Shown in pieces: positions 25,293 to 33,187 of a DNA stretch of 64,000 bases. This DNA is from Methylobacterium sp. Leaf99 (lineage in GTDB: Bacteria > Pseudomonadota > Alphaproteobacteria > Rhizobiales > Beijerinckiaceae): contig NZ_LMMU01000007.1 in assembly GCF_001422375.1 (NCBI RefSeq), positions 187,006 to 251,005 on the forward strand, read 5' to 3'. The position numbers and the translations under genes were made by a program. Every line of letters begins with the position of its first letter. Position 1 is the stretch's first letter. The notes under the pieces are model-generated. The model searched no databases and was not told the DNA's origin. It worked only from the letters and a program-made list of their open reading frames with translations.

Positions 25293-25364
25293 CGGCTCTC
25301 CCTCCGGCCGGCGACCCGGCCCGGGCTTCAGGTGGGGAGGCCATCGCGGTTTGGCGAGGCGGCG

Positions 25365-25871
25365 TCAGGCGAAGCGATAGCCGACCTTGGGCAGCACCGA
25401 GCCGGCGATGCTGTCGGTGCCCCGCCCGGCGACGGTGGCGCCGAGCCCTAAATAGAACGTCTCCGCCCGGTCGTTGCCCTCCAGCGCCCAGACCCCGACC
25501 GTGTGGAGACCGTGGTCGTGCATGTCGTTGCGCACGGCGCGGAACAGGCGGCGGCCGAGGCCGAGGCCCTGGTGCTCCGGGCGGATGTAGAGCTCGTCGA
25601 TCTCGCCCTCCGTGCCGAGGCCGCGGCTCCGGGCCGGTCCGTAGACGGCGTAGCCCACCACGCCCTCGCCCGTCTCCACCACCACGAGGGGGCGCCGGCG
25701 CTGGGCGGCGCCGAGCCACCATTGCGCGCTGCGCCGGGCGATCATCCGTTCCAGGGAGACGCCCGGAATCAGCCCCCGATACGCCTCGCGCCAGGTCTCG
25801 TCGAACACGTCCGACAGGCGGTCGGCATCGGTGGGGCGGGCGCGGCGGATGCTGGTGGTGCTCGTGCTCAT
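25365..25871 (-). CDS. GNAT-family N-acetyltransferase
   Basis: The 168-residue protein has the acetyl-CoA-binding motif A, IRPEHQGLGLGRRLF, near residue 97 (Q-x-x-G-x-G). VGYAVYGPARS precedes it and the C-terminal motif ALEGNDRAETFYLGLGATVAG follows. The N-terminus (IRRARPTDADRLSDVFDETW) is the usual first strand and helix. The acceptor is unknown. The start at 25871 is chosen because motif spacing fits a single GNAT domain. It is divergent from the tyrosine phosphatase-like gene, with about 200 bases between. Confidence 0.83.
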   Translation of the reverse strand: MSTSTTSIRRARPTDADRLSDVFDETWREAYRGLIPGVSLERMIARRSAQWWLGAAQRRRPLVVVETGEGVVGYAVYGPARSRGLGTEGEIDELYIRPEHQGLGLGRRLFRAVRNDMHDHGLHTVGVWALEGNDRAETFYLGLGATVAGRGTDSIAGSVLPKVGYRFA

Positions 25872-26075
25872 GACGGTCCCCGCGCTCGACGGCATCGCTC
25901 CGACGACGGTATCGGAGATGACGATCCGGGCAAAGACAAGGCAAGGCCGATGCCGGATGGCTCGTGCCCTCCGGTGGCGCCGATGCCGGATCGCCTGCCC
26001 GGCGGTTTGCCCGGCCGATGCCCGCCTGTTAGACGCGGGGCCTTCCCCCCAGACAGCCGCGACGTTCCCCGCCCC

Positions 26076-26801
26076 GTGTTCAAGCGCTTCCTCAAGCCAG
26101 AGACCCGCTACGCGCGGCGCATGGCCCGCATCGCCCGGTTCGAGCGGCCCATCGCCGGCCCGGTCTCGCGGGCGAAGGCCTGGGCCAACATGCTGCTCGT
26201 CGATCACGGCGTGTTCCGGCTGGCCTATCTCAACCGCCACCGGGTCGGCGAGGGCAAGCTGTGGCGCTCGGCCCAGCCGACGCCGCACCAGCTCGCCTGG
26301 TTCAAGCGCCAGGGCGTGCGCACGGTGATCTCGCTGCGGGGCGGGCGCGAGCACGGTTCGTGGCCGCTCCAGCGCGAGGCCTGCGAACGCCAGGGCCTGA
26401 CCCTGGTGGAATTCGTCCTGCGCTCGCGGGAGGCCCCGTCCCGCGAGACGATCCTGGCCGCCAGGGACTTCTTCGCGGGCGTCGAATATCCGGCGATGAT
26501 GCACTGCAAGTCGGGCGCCGACCGGGCCGGCATGGGCGCGGTGCTCTACCTCATCCTGCACGAGGGCCGGCCCGTCGCCGAGGCCATGGGCCAGCTCTCG
26601 GCCCGCTACGGCCATTTCCGCTTCGCCAAGACCGGCATCCTCGACGCGTTCTTCGCCACCTACCTGCGCGAGGGCGAGGCGCGCGGCCTCGATTTCCTCA
26701 CCTGGGTCGAGACGGCCTACGACCCCGAGGCCCTGAAGCGCGACTTCCGCCCGGGCTTCTGGTCCGACCTCGTGGTCGATCGGCTGATCAAGCGCGAGTA
26801 A
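26076..26801 (+). CDS. Dual-specificity/tyrosine phosphatase-like protein
   Basis: The 241-residue protein contains HCKSGADRAGMG with C144 and R150, the cysteine-phosphatase HCX5R signature. It is preceded by LWRSAQPTPHQLAWFKRQGVRTVISLRGG, the typical first part of the DSP/DUF442-like fold with the phosphate-loop arginine context. It probably dephosphorylates proteins or small phosphorylated molecules in the cytoplasm; the substrate is unknown. The GTG at 26076 (VFKRFLKPETRYARR) is preferred because the basic N-terminal stretch looks conserved; the first ATG, at 26121, would remove 15 residues. Confidence 0.8.
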   Translation: MFKRFLKPETRYARRMARIARFERPIAGPVSRAKAWANMLLVDHGVFRLAYLNRHRVGEGKLWRSAQPTPHQLAWFKRQGVRTVISLRGGREHGSWPLQREACERQGLTLVEFVLRSREAPSRETILAARDFFAGVEYPAMMHCKSGADRAGMGAVLYLILHEGRPVAEAMGQLSARYGHFRFAKTGILDAFFATYLREGEARGLDFLTWVETAYDPEALKRDFRPGFWSDLVVDRLIKRE

Positions 26802-26858
26802 CCCTCCGTTAACCAAATCGGGCCGAACTGGTGCTTCCGCACAGTGACTGGACCCGCG

Positions 26859-27320
26859 ATGGCAGCCTCTCCCCTCCGGCCGACCGCGCCGACCCTGGCG
26901 AAGTATCCGATCCCCGTCGAGCTCATCACCACCCTGTACCGGGCGCGGGGCGCCGAGCTCGACGCCCTCATCGCCGGCATGCCGGAATATGCCCGCGCCC
27001 GGGTGGCGGCCTACTGCGTCGAGCGCGAGCGCCTCCTCGACCTCGGGGAGCGCATGGCCGGCACCTGCGGCGAGGCCACCCTGATCAAGGCGGCCGGCGC
27101 CAAGGCGGGCGCCGACCTGTTCGCCCGGTCGCGCCCGGCGCCCGTTGACGAGGCCCTGCTCCCCGAGCCGACCCCGTCAGAGTCTGCCGCGCCCGAGCCG
27201 GAGGCATCCGCCACGGCGGTCCTGCGCATCCTCGAGTTTCCGCCGGCCCCCGTCCCGGGTGAGGCCGATACGGCACAGTCGCCGGCGACGTGCGCCGCAG
27301 CCCGTCCGAAAGCCGCCTGA
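26859..27320 (+). CDS. Hypothetical protein (153 aa) with Pro/Glu/Ala-rich tail
   Basis: The N-terminal half (PIPVELITTLYRARGAELDALIAGMPEYARARVAAYCVERERLLDLGERMA) is predicted helical and ordered. The C-terminal half is low-complexity and probably disordered. No membrane segment or known motif is visible. The ATG at 26859 is chosen, and an in-frame GTG at 26844 would add five residues. It follows the phosphatase gene on the same strand by 57 bases and may be co-transcribed. Function unknown. Confidence 0.65.
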   Translation: MAASPLRPTAPTLAKYPIPVELITTLYRARGAELDALIAGMPEYARARVAAYCVERERLLDLGERMAGTCGEATLIKAAGAKAGADLFARSRPAPVDEALLPEPTPSESAAPEPEASATAVLRILEFPPAPVPGEADTAQSPATCAAARPKAA

Positions 27321-27410
27321 CCTCGGGCGCTGCCCGAAAAAGACCCGAATGACGGCCAAGCCTGACCGTCACCCATCGCCCCGGCCCCGCGCCACGGCGG
27401 ACACATCACC

Positions 27411-28115
27411 ATGGAGCGAGACGGCATGCAGGGTTCTTGGGCGGCGAAAACGGGTTCTCTCCTCGGTCTAATCGTGGCGATCCCCTCCCTCGGTGCCTGC
27501 AATTCCACCCTGATTCCCGGCCAGACCACGGGCTCCCTCGTCCAGCCCGTCGCCGCCACGGAGGCGGAGCGCGACTGCCTCGGGCGGGCCATGTACTTCG
27601 AATCGAACCGCAGCGACCGCGACGGGCTGCTGGCCGTCGGCACCGTGGTGATGAACCGCGTGCAATCGGCGCCCCAGGGCAGCGGCATCTGCTCCGTGGT
27701 CGGCCAGCCCCGGCAATTCGCGCCCGGCGTGCTGACGAAATCCATGGAGGCCAAGGATCTCCAGCGCGTCGCCGAGGTGACGGACGCGGTGCTCGACGGG
27801 CAGCGCCATCCCAAGGTCGGCCGGGCCATGCACTTCCACACGGCTGGCCTGCGCTTCCCCTACAACAACATGCATTACGTGGCGGTGGCGGGCGGCAACG
27901 CCTTCTACGAGAAGCGCAAGCCGGGGGCTCCCGCGGCCCCGAGCGTTCCCACCACCGCCATGGCCTACGCGTCCGCCTCCCCGGCGGTCTCGCCGATCCA
28001 GGCCCGTATGGTCGAGGCCGACCGCGACGTGCCGGCGGCCCAGACCATCCTCAACGAACCCGCCAAGGACATCTGCCGGACGGCGGGGCTGGCCGGCACC
28101 AGCCGGGGCGGCTAG
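27411..28115 (+). CDS. SleB-type cell wall hydrolase, lipoprotein signal
   Basis: The 234-residue protein has an N-terminal signal ending in a lipobox-like SLGAC at about residues 26-30. The hydrolase_2/SleB domain follows (ERDCLGRAMYFESNRSDRDGLLAVGTVVMNRVQS, then HFHTAGLRFPYNNMHYVAVAGGNAFYEK). The glutamate in YFESN is the expected catalytic residue. SleB-type enzymes cleave peptidoglycan glycan strands or remodel septal wall. The ATG at 27411 is used, although 27426 is equally possible. A 7-bp hairpin follows the stop. Confidence 0.82.
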   Translation: MERDGMQGSWAAKTGSLLGLIVAIPSLGACNSTLIPGQTTGSLVQPVAATEAERDCLGRAMYFESNRSDRDGLLAVGTVVMNRVQSAPQGSGICSVVGQPRQFAPGVLTKSMEAKDLQRVAEVTDAVLDGQRHPKVGRAMHFHTAGLRFPYNNMHYVAVAGGNAFYEKRKPGAPAAPSVPTTAMAYASASPAVSPIQARMVEADRDVPAAQTILNEPAKDICRTAGLAGTSRGG

Positions 28116-28125
28116 GGCCGCTCCC

Positions 28126-28142
28126 GCCGGGTCGAACCCGGC
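28126..28142 (+). terminator. Short hairpin after the SleB-type gene
   Basis: GCCGGGT-CGA-ACCCGGC, 11 bases after the stop codon. There is no T-tract, so terminator activity is uncertain. Confidence 0.35.
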
Positions 28143-28241
28143 TTCGAGACTGCGTCCCGGCCGGCCCTCGGGTGACGCAAAGCGGCCATCGCGTCGGAAA
28201 CCAGTTCGATCCGCCTTCGCGTTGATGGCGCCGAGGCCGGA

Positions 28242-28328
28242 TCAGCTGTCCGGTTCCCCGATCCGCAGGACGGTCGAGCCATGGTGGATCTCGAAGAGGC
28301 AAGGCGTGGTGTCTGAGGTGTCGGGCAT
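28242..28328 (-). CDS. Possible 28-residue peptide
   Basis: On the minus strand an ATG at 28328, preceded by GGAAG, opens a frame ending at 28242. Its product contains CLFEIHHGSTVLRIGEPDS, which has a protein-like mix of residues rather than the Arg/Pro/Ala bias of shadow frames. It lies 43 bases downstream of pheA on the same strand. There is no family match I recognise; it could be chance. Confidence 0.3.
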   Translation of the reverse strand: MPDTSDTTPCLFEIHHGSTVLRIGEPDS

Positions 28329-28371
28329 CCCGCTTCCATTCGGTTCGCTCTGTCTCGTTCGAGCGATGCGC

Positions 28372-29229
28372 CTACTCCGCCGCCAGCCGGCTCACCTCGC
28401 GATAGGGATCGGCCGGATAGGTGCCGATGATCCGGACCTCCCGCGAAAAGTAGGCGAGCTCCTCGAGCGCCCGGGCGAGGCCCGGCTCGTCGGGGTGGCC
28501 GTCGACCTCGGCGTAGAACTGGGTCGCCGAGAACTGGCCCTCGACCATGTAGCTCTCGAGCTTCGACATGTTGACGCCGTTGGTGGCGAAGCCCCCCAGC
28601 GCCTTGTAGAGGGCGGCCGGAATGTTGCGCACCCGGAAGATGAAGCTCGTCACCGCCGGGCCGGCACCGGCGCCGAGGGGCTCCGGCTCGGGCGAAAACA
28701 CCACGAAGCGGGTGGTGTTGTGGCTCTCGTCCTCGACGTCCCGCGCCACGATCTCCAGGCCGTAGACCTCGGCCGCCAGGGCCGGCGCCAGGGCGCCCCG
28801 GCTCGGGTCGTTCGCCTCGGCGACCTCGCGGGCGGCCCCGGCCGTGTCGCCCGCCACCACGGCGCGCAGCCCCAGGCGCCGGATGATCTTGCGGCACTGG
28901 CCCAGGGCGTGGACGTGGCTGTGCACGGATCGCAGCGCCTCGACCTTCGTCCCCGGCAGGACCATCAGCTGGAAGTGGATCGGCAGGAAGTGCTCGGCGA
29001 CGATGTGCAGGCGCGCCGTGGGGATGAGGTGGTGGATGTCGGCGACGCGGCCCGCGATGGAGTTCTCGATGGGGATCATCGCCCGGTCGGCGCGGCCCTC
29101 GTTCACCGCCGCGAAGGCGTCCTCGAAGGTCGGGCACGGCAGCGGCGTCCAGTCGGGATAGGCCTGGGCGCAGAGGATGTGCGAGTTGGCGCCGGGCTCG
29201 CCCTGGTAGGAGATGGTGCGGTGGGGCAT
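28372..29229 (-). CDS. pheA: Prephenate dehydratase
   Basis: The 285-residue enzyme converts prephenate to phenylpyruvate in phenylalanine synthesis. The periplasmic-binding-like catalytic domain spans about 5-180, with YQGEPGANSH, IPIENSIAGRVADIHHLI, HSHVHALGQCRKII and the TRF motif in SHNTTRFVVF. A C-terminal ACT domain (about 195-280, FIFRVRNIPAALYKALGGFATNGVNMSKLESYM) is the expected phenylalanine-feedback site. There is no fused chorismate mutase domain, as is usual in alphaproteobacteria. kdsB lies directly upstream with 10 bases between, so they are probably co-transcribed. Confidence 0.95.
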   Translation of the reverse strand: MPHRTISYQGEPGANSHILCAQAYPDWTPLPCPTFEDAFAAVNEGRADRAMIPIENSIAGRVADIHHLIPTARLHIVAEHFLPIHFQLMVLPGTKVEALRSVHSHVHALGQCRKIIRRLGLRAVVAGDTAGAAREVAEANDPSRGALAPALAAEVYGLEIVARDVEDESHNTTRFVVFSPEPEPLGAGAGPAVTSFIFRVRNIPAALYKALGGFATNGVNMSKLESYMVEGQFSATQFYAEVDGHPDEPGLARALEELAYFSREVRIIGTYPADPYREVSRLAAE

Positions 29230-29239
29230 CGGATTCTTC

Positions 29240-29983
29240 TCAGTTCAGGCGCCGGGCCGAGAGCACGGCGCGCGCCCGCTCCAGGTCGGCCGGCGTGTCG
29301 ACGCCCAGCGGCAGGTCGTCGACCAGGATGGCGTCGATGCGCAGGCCGGCCTCCAGCGCCCGCAGCTGTTCGAGCTTTTCGCGGACCTCGAGGGTGCCGG
29401 GCGGCAGGGCCATGAACTTCGCCAGGGCCCGGCGGCGATACGCGTAGAGGCCGATGTGATGGTAATGCGGCCCCTCCCCCCACGGCGCCCGCGCCCGGGT
29501 GAAGTAGAGCGCCCGTAGGCGGTGCGGGCTGAGGTGATGACCCACGAGCTTGACCACGTTGGGATCGTCGCGCTCCGCCTCGTCGGTGATAAGGGCGCAC
29601 AGGGTGGCGATGTCCACCGCCTTGTCGGCGAGCGGCAGGATCGCGGCGCCGATGATGGCCGGATCGATGGTCGGCAGGTCGCCCTGCACGTTGACGACGA
29701 TGTCGTGGTTGCCCTGCGGATCGATGATCTCCAGGGCCTCGGCGAGGCGGTCGGACCCCGACGGATGGTCGGCCCGCGTCATCACCGCGATGCCGCCCTC
29801 GGCCTCGATGACGTCGCGGATGGCCGTCGTGTCCGTCGCCACCACCACGGGGCCGATCCCGGCCTCCACGGCCCGGCGCCAGACATGGACGATCATCGGC
29901 GCGCCGCAGAGATCGAGGAGCGGCTTGTCCGGCAGGCGCGTCGCGGCGAGGCGCGCGGGGATGAGCACGAGGGGGTCGGACAT
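29240..29983 (-). CDS. kdsB: CMP-Kdo synthetase (3-deoxy-manno-octulosonate cytidylyltransferase)
   Basis: The 247-residue enzyme activates Kdo with CTP to give CMP-Kdo, the donor for WaaA. Diagnostic blocks are [27 protein letters not shown] at the N-terminus, [50 protein letters not shown] and [12 protein letters not shown]. All match KdsB. It forms a probable two-gene unit with pheA and is divergent from the cytochrome gene. Confidence 0.95.
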   Translation of the reverse strand: MSDPLVLIPARLAATRLPDKPLLDLCGAPMIVHVWRRAVEAGIGPVVVATDTTAIRDVIEAEGGIAVMTRADHPSGSDRLAEALEIIDPQGNHDIVVNVQGDLPTIDPAIIGAAILPLADKAVDIATLCALITDEAERDDPNVVKLVGHHLSPHRLRALYFTRARAPWGEGPHYHHIGLYAYRRRALAKFMALPPGTLEVREKLEQLRALEAGLRIDAILVDDLPLGVDTPADLERARAVLSARRLN

Positions 29984-30164
29984 GGTTTTCGCCCATCGCT
30001 CCGGCTGGCCGCCGCGGGTCTCGTCTCGTAGAGGCCCGTTCGCGGCGCGTTCGAGGCCCGTCGCTTAGCAGCGGGGGGGGATGTTGTCATGCGCCGGGCC
30101 GATCCCCGGCGGCCACACCGGTGACGGATCGGCCTCTGCGACTACGCGGCGTCCCCGCCCGCCA

Positions 30165-30193
30165 TTGTCAAGATCGGGCTCCAGCGGCTAAGC
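30165..30193 (+). promoter_or_regulatory. Candidate promoter of the cytochrome c gene
   Basis: TTGTCA, a 17-base spacer and CTAAGC lie about 90 bases before the ATG at 30282. The -35 box is good and the -10 box weak. The rest of the 298-base kdsB/cytochrome gap shows nothing else I can name. Confidence 0.4.
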
Positions 30194-30281
30194 ACCCTCG
30201 ACTGTTTCCAAAGTCCGACACGCCTTCGTGTCCGGACCCGCCCGCAAGCGCGCCCAGCCGGACGCATCGGAGTTGTCGAGA

Positions 30282-31052
30282 ATGGACTCTTTCGAGCTGA
30301 ACAAGGTCGCGGGTGCTGCGCTCGGCGCACTCCTGTTCGCCGTGGGGTCCGGGTTCGTCGCCGAGCTGATCTATCATCCCAAGCCCCCCGGTGCCGCGGG
30401 CTACGCCCTGCCCGAGCCCCAGGCCAAGGCCGCCGGCGGCGGCGCCCCCGAGGCGAAGGCCGAGCCCCTGCCGATCCGGCTCGCCAGCGCCAGCGCCGAC
30501 AAGGGCCAGTCGGCGGCCAAGAAGTGCGCCTCGTGCCACAGCTTCGACAAGGGCGGCCCCAACAAGGTCGGTCCCCATCTCTGGGGCGTCGTCGAGCGCC
30601 AGAAGGCCCACGAGAGCGGATTCGAGTACTCGGCCGCCCTCAAGGAGAAGGGCGGCGCCTGGACCTACGACGACCTCGACCACTTCCTGACGAGCCCCAA
30701 GGGCTACGCCGCCGGCACCAAGATGGCGTTCGCGGGCATCACCTCGCCCACCGAGCGCGCCGACGTGATCGCGTATCTGCGCACCCTCGCCGACACCCCG
30801 GCGCCCCTGCCGGCGGCCGAGAAGAAGGCCGAGGCCAAGCCCGCCGAAGCCAAGCCGGCCGAAGCCAAGCCCGATGCTGCGAAGCCGGCCGACAAGCCCG
30901 CCGAGGCGAAGCCGCCCGCGTCCGAAAAGCTCCCGGCGCCCCCGGCCGAGACGCCGCCCGCCCCGCCGGCTCCCCCGGCCGACGCCCCCCCTGCCCCGCC
31001 GGCGCCCCCGGCCGACGCTCCGCCGGCCCCGGCGCCGAAGCCGGCCGAGTAG
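30282..31052 (+). CDS. Membrane-anchored c-type cytochrome, CycM-like, with Pro/Ala/Lys-rich tail
   Basis: The 256-residue protein has an uncleaved N-terminal anchor (about 8-30) and a class I cytochrome c domain with heme motif CASCH (C82, C85, H86) and axial Met148 in GTKMAF. The domain resembles CycM of Bradyrhizobium, which passes electrons to terminal oxidases. The last 85 residues are low-complexity: KPAEA-type repeats followed by PPAPPAPPADA repeats, an extension not needed for heme binding. The start at 30282 (MDSFELNKVAG) is the family start. The long tail may cross or contact the peptidoglycan, which is inference. Confidence 0.88.
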   Translation: MDSFELNKVAGAALGALLFAVGSGFVAELIYHPKPPGAAGYALPEPQAKAAGGGAPEAKAEPLPIRLASASADKGQSAAKKCASCHSFDKGGPNKVGPHLWGVVERQKAHESGFEYSAALKEKGGAWTYDDLDHFLTSPKGYAAGTKMAFAGITSPTERADVIAYLRTLADTPAPLPAAEKKAEAKPAEAKPAEAKPDAAKPADKPAEAKPPASEKLPAPPAETPPAPPAPPADAPPAPPAPPADAPPAPAPKPAE

Positions 31053-31288
31053 GTCGGCGAATCCCATCACGATCGCGAAGGCCGGGCTCAGTCCCAGCCT
31101 TCTTCGTTTGGGGGTCAGGGAGAGCTGCGAGGAGGCGCACCCTTGCCCTGCGCGGACGCGCACACTCCACTGCGCGGACGCGCGCTCTTGGCGCCTCCCC
31201 TCCGTCCGTCCTAGAACGGCGGCCTGCTGTCGTCGCGCGGACGGCATGCGGGAGGCCCTGGACCAACCGGAAAGACCGCCCCATCGTG

Positions 31289-33187
31289 ATGCGACACGCC
31301 CTGATCGGACGATCCTTCGCCCTGTCCCTGGCCGCCGCCCTGGCCCTCGGCGCGATGGCGCCCGCGGCGCGCGCCGCCCCCGATCCGGTGGCACAAGCCC
31401 CCTCCGGCGACTGGCGCCACGCCGTCACCCTCATGGGCGAGCCGAAGTACCCGGCCGACTTCAAGCATTTCGAGTACGCCGACCCGGCCGCCCCCAAGGG
31501 CGGCCTCGTGCGCCTCGGGGCGCAGGGCGGGTTCGACAACTTCAACATCGTCGTGGCGGGCCGCAAGGGCGACCTCGAGAACGGCATTGCGCAGCTCTAC
31601 GATACCCTGACGACGGAATCCGCCGACGAGCCGTTCTCGTCCTACGGCCTCGTCGCCGAGGGGTTGCGCCTCGCCGACGACCTCTCGGCCGTGACCTACC
31701 GCCTGCGCGAGGGCGCGCGCTGGCACGACGGCAAGCCGATCACCCCCGAGGACGTGGTGTGGTCCTTCACCGTGCAGAAGGAGAACAGCCCGTCGCTCGC
31801 CGCCTACTACCACAGCGTGACCAGGGCCGAGGTTACCGGCCCGCGCGAGGTGACCTTCCGCTTCGCCGAGGCCGGCAACCGCGAGCTGCCGCAGGTCATC
31901 GGCCAGCTGCGCGTGCTGCCAAAGCACTGGTGGACGGGCACGGACGCGCAGGGGCGCCCCCGCGACGTGACGCAGACCACCCTGGAGATGCCGCTGGGCT
32001 CCGGTCCCTATCGCCTCGCGAAGTTCGAGCCCGGCCGCAGCGCCACCTACGAGCGCGTGGCCGATTACTGGGGCAAGGATCTGCCCGTGAACGTCGGCCG
32101 CAACAACTTCGGCACCATGCGGTTCGAGTATTTTCGCGATTCCACCGTGCAGATCGAGGCCCTGAAGGGCGACCTCTACGACTTCCGGGCCGAGAACGTC
32201 GCCCGCAATTGGGCCACGGCCTACGACGAGTTCCCGGCCGTGAAGGAGGGCCGCCTTCTCAAGGAGGAGTTCCCTGATCGCGGCAACGGCAACATGCAGG
32301 CCTTCGCCTTCAACACCCGCCGGGCGAAGTTCGCCGATCCGCGCGTGCGCCGGGCCTTCAACCTCGCCATGAACTTCGAGGAGATGAACCGGTCGCTGTT
32401 CTTCGGCCTCTACAAGCGCATCGACTCGTACTTCTACGGCTCGGAACTCGCGTCCTCCGGCCTGCCCCAGGGCGACGAACTCGCCATCCTGGAGAGCGTC
32501 CGCGACAAGGTCCCGGCCTCCGTCTTCACCACGCCCTACACCAACCCCGTCGCCGGGACGCCGGATGCCGTGCGGACCAACCTGCGCGAGGCCGTGCGCC
32601 TCCTGAAGGAGGCCGGCTACGAGCTCCGCGGCGGCCAGATGGTCAACGCCAAGACCGGCGAGCCCCTGACCGTCGAGTTCCTCGAGTTCCAGAGCGTGTT
32701 CGAGCGGGTGGTGCTGCCGTTCGCGGCCCAGCTCAAGCTCATCGGCATCCAGAGCAACCTGCGGGTCATCGACCAGGCGCAGTACCAGAACCGCCTGCGC
32801 GCCTTCGACTTCGACATCACCACGAGCTCGTGGCCCGAATCCCTCTCGCCCGGCAACGAGCAGCGCGAGTACTGGGGCTCGGCCGCCGCCGACAAGGAGG
32901 GCTCGCGCAACCTCATCGGGATCAAGGACGCGGGTATCGACGCCCTGGTGGAGAAGGTCGTCTACGCGAAGGACCGGCCGGGCGTGCTGGCCGCCACCCA
33001 TGCGCTGGACCGGGTGCTGCTCGCCCACGATTACGTGGTGCCGCAATGGGCCTCCAACGTCTCGCGGACGATCCGCTGGAACCGGTTCGCCCGCCCCAGG
33101 ATCCTGCCGACCTACGGCAGCTCGGGCTTCCCGACCACGTGGTGGTACGACGAAACCCTCGCCGCCAAGACCGGGGCCCCGCGTTGA
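31289..33187 (+). CDS. Extracellular solute-binding protein family 5, YejA-type (first of two)
   Basis: The 632-residue exported protein binds oligopeptides or related ligands for an ABC importer. A signal peptide (MRHALIGRSFALSLAAALALG...ARAA) is followed by the SBP_bac_5 fold with YPADFKHFEYADPAAPKGG, the YejA-type opening, and RVADYWGKDLPVNVGRNNF in the middle. The ATG at 31289 is used; a GTG lies one codon upstream. The next gene begins inside its stop codon and encodes a paralogue. Ligands of YejABEF-type systems include microcin C-like and other peptides, but the ligand here is unknown. Confidence 0.88.
   Translation: MRHALIGRSFALSLAAALALGAMAPAARAAPDPVAQAPSGDWRHAVTLMGEPKYPADFKHFEYADPAAPKGGLVRLGAQGGFDNFNIVVAGRKGDLENGIAQLYDTLTTESADEPFSSYGLVAEGLRLADDLSAVTYRLREGARWHDGKPITPEDVVWSFTVQKENSPSLAAYYHSVTRAEVTGPREVTFRFAEAGNRELPQVIGQLRVLPKHWWTGTDAQGRPRDVTQTTLEMPLGSGPYRLAKFEPGRSATYERVADYWGKDLPVNVGRNNFGTMRFEYFRDSTVQIEALKGDLYDFRAENVARNWATAYDEFPAVKEGRLLKEEFPDRGNGNMQAFAFNTRRAKFADPRVRRAFNLAMNFEEMNRSLFFGLYKRIDSYFYGSELASSGLPQGDELAILESVRDKVPASVFTTPYTNPVAGTPDAVRTNLREAVRLLKEAGYELRGGQMVNAKTGEPLTVEFLEFQSVFERVVLPFAAQLKLIGIQSNLRVIDQAQYQNRLRAFDFDITTSSWPESLSPGNEQREYWGSAAADKEGSRNLIGIKDAGIDALVEKVVYAKDRPGVLAATHALDRVLLAHDYVVPQWASNVSRTIRWNRFARPRILPTYGSSGFPTTWWYDETLAAKTGAPR

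Noticed and set aside
27325-27345. A terminator at TCGGGC-GCT-GCCCGA between two plus-strand genes
   Set aside because: The A-run follows on the plus strand, so a T-tract would exist only for the minus strand, where no gene is being transcribed.
30822-31052. A mobile or CRISPR repeat array
   Set aside because: The repetitive DNA is explained by Lys/Pro/Ala repeats in the cytochrome tail.
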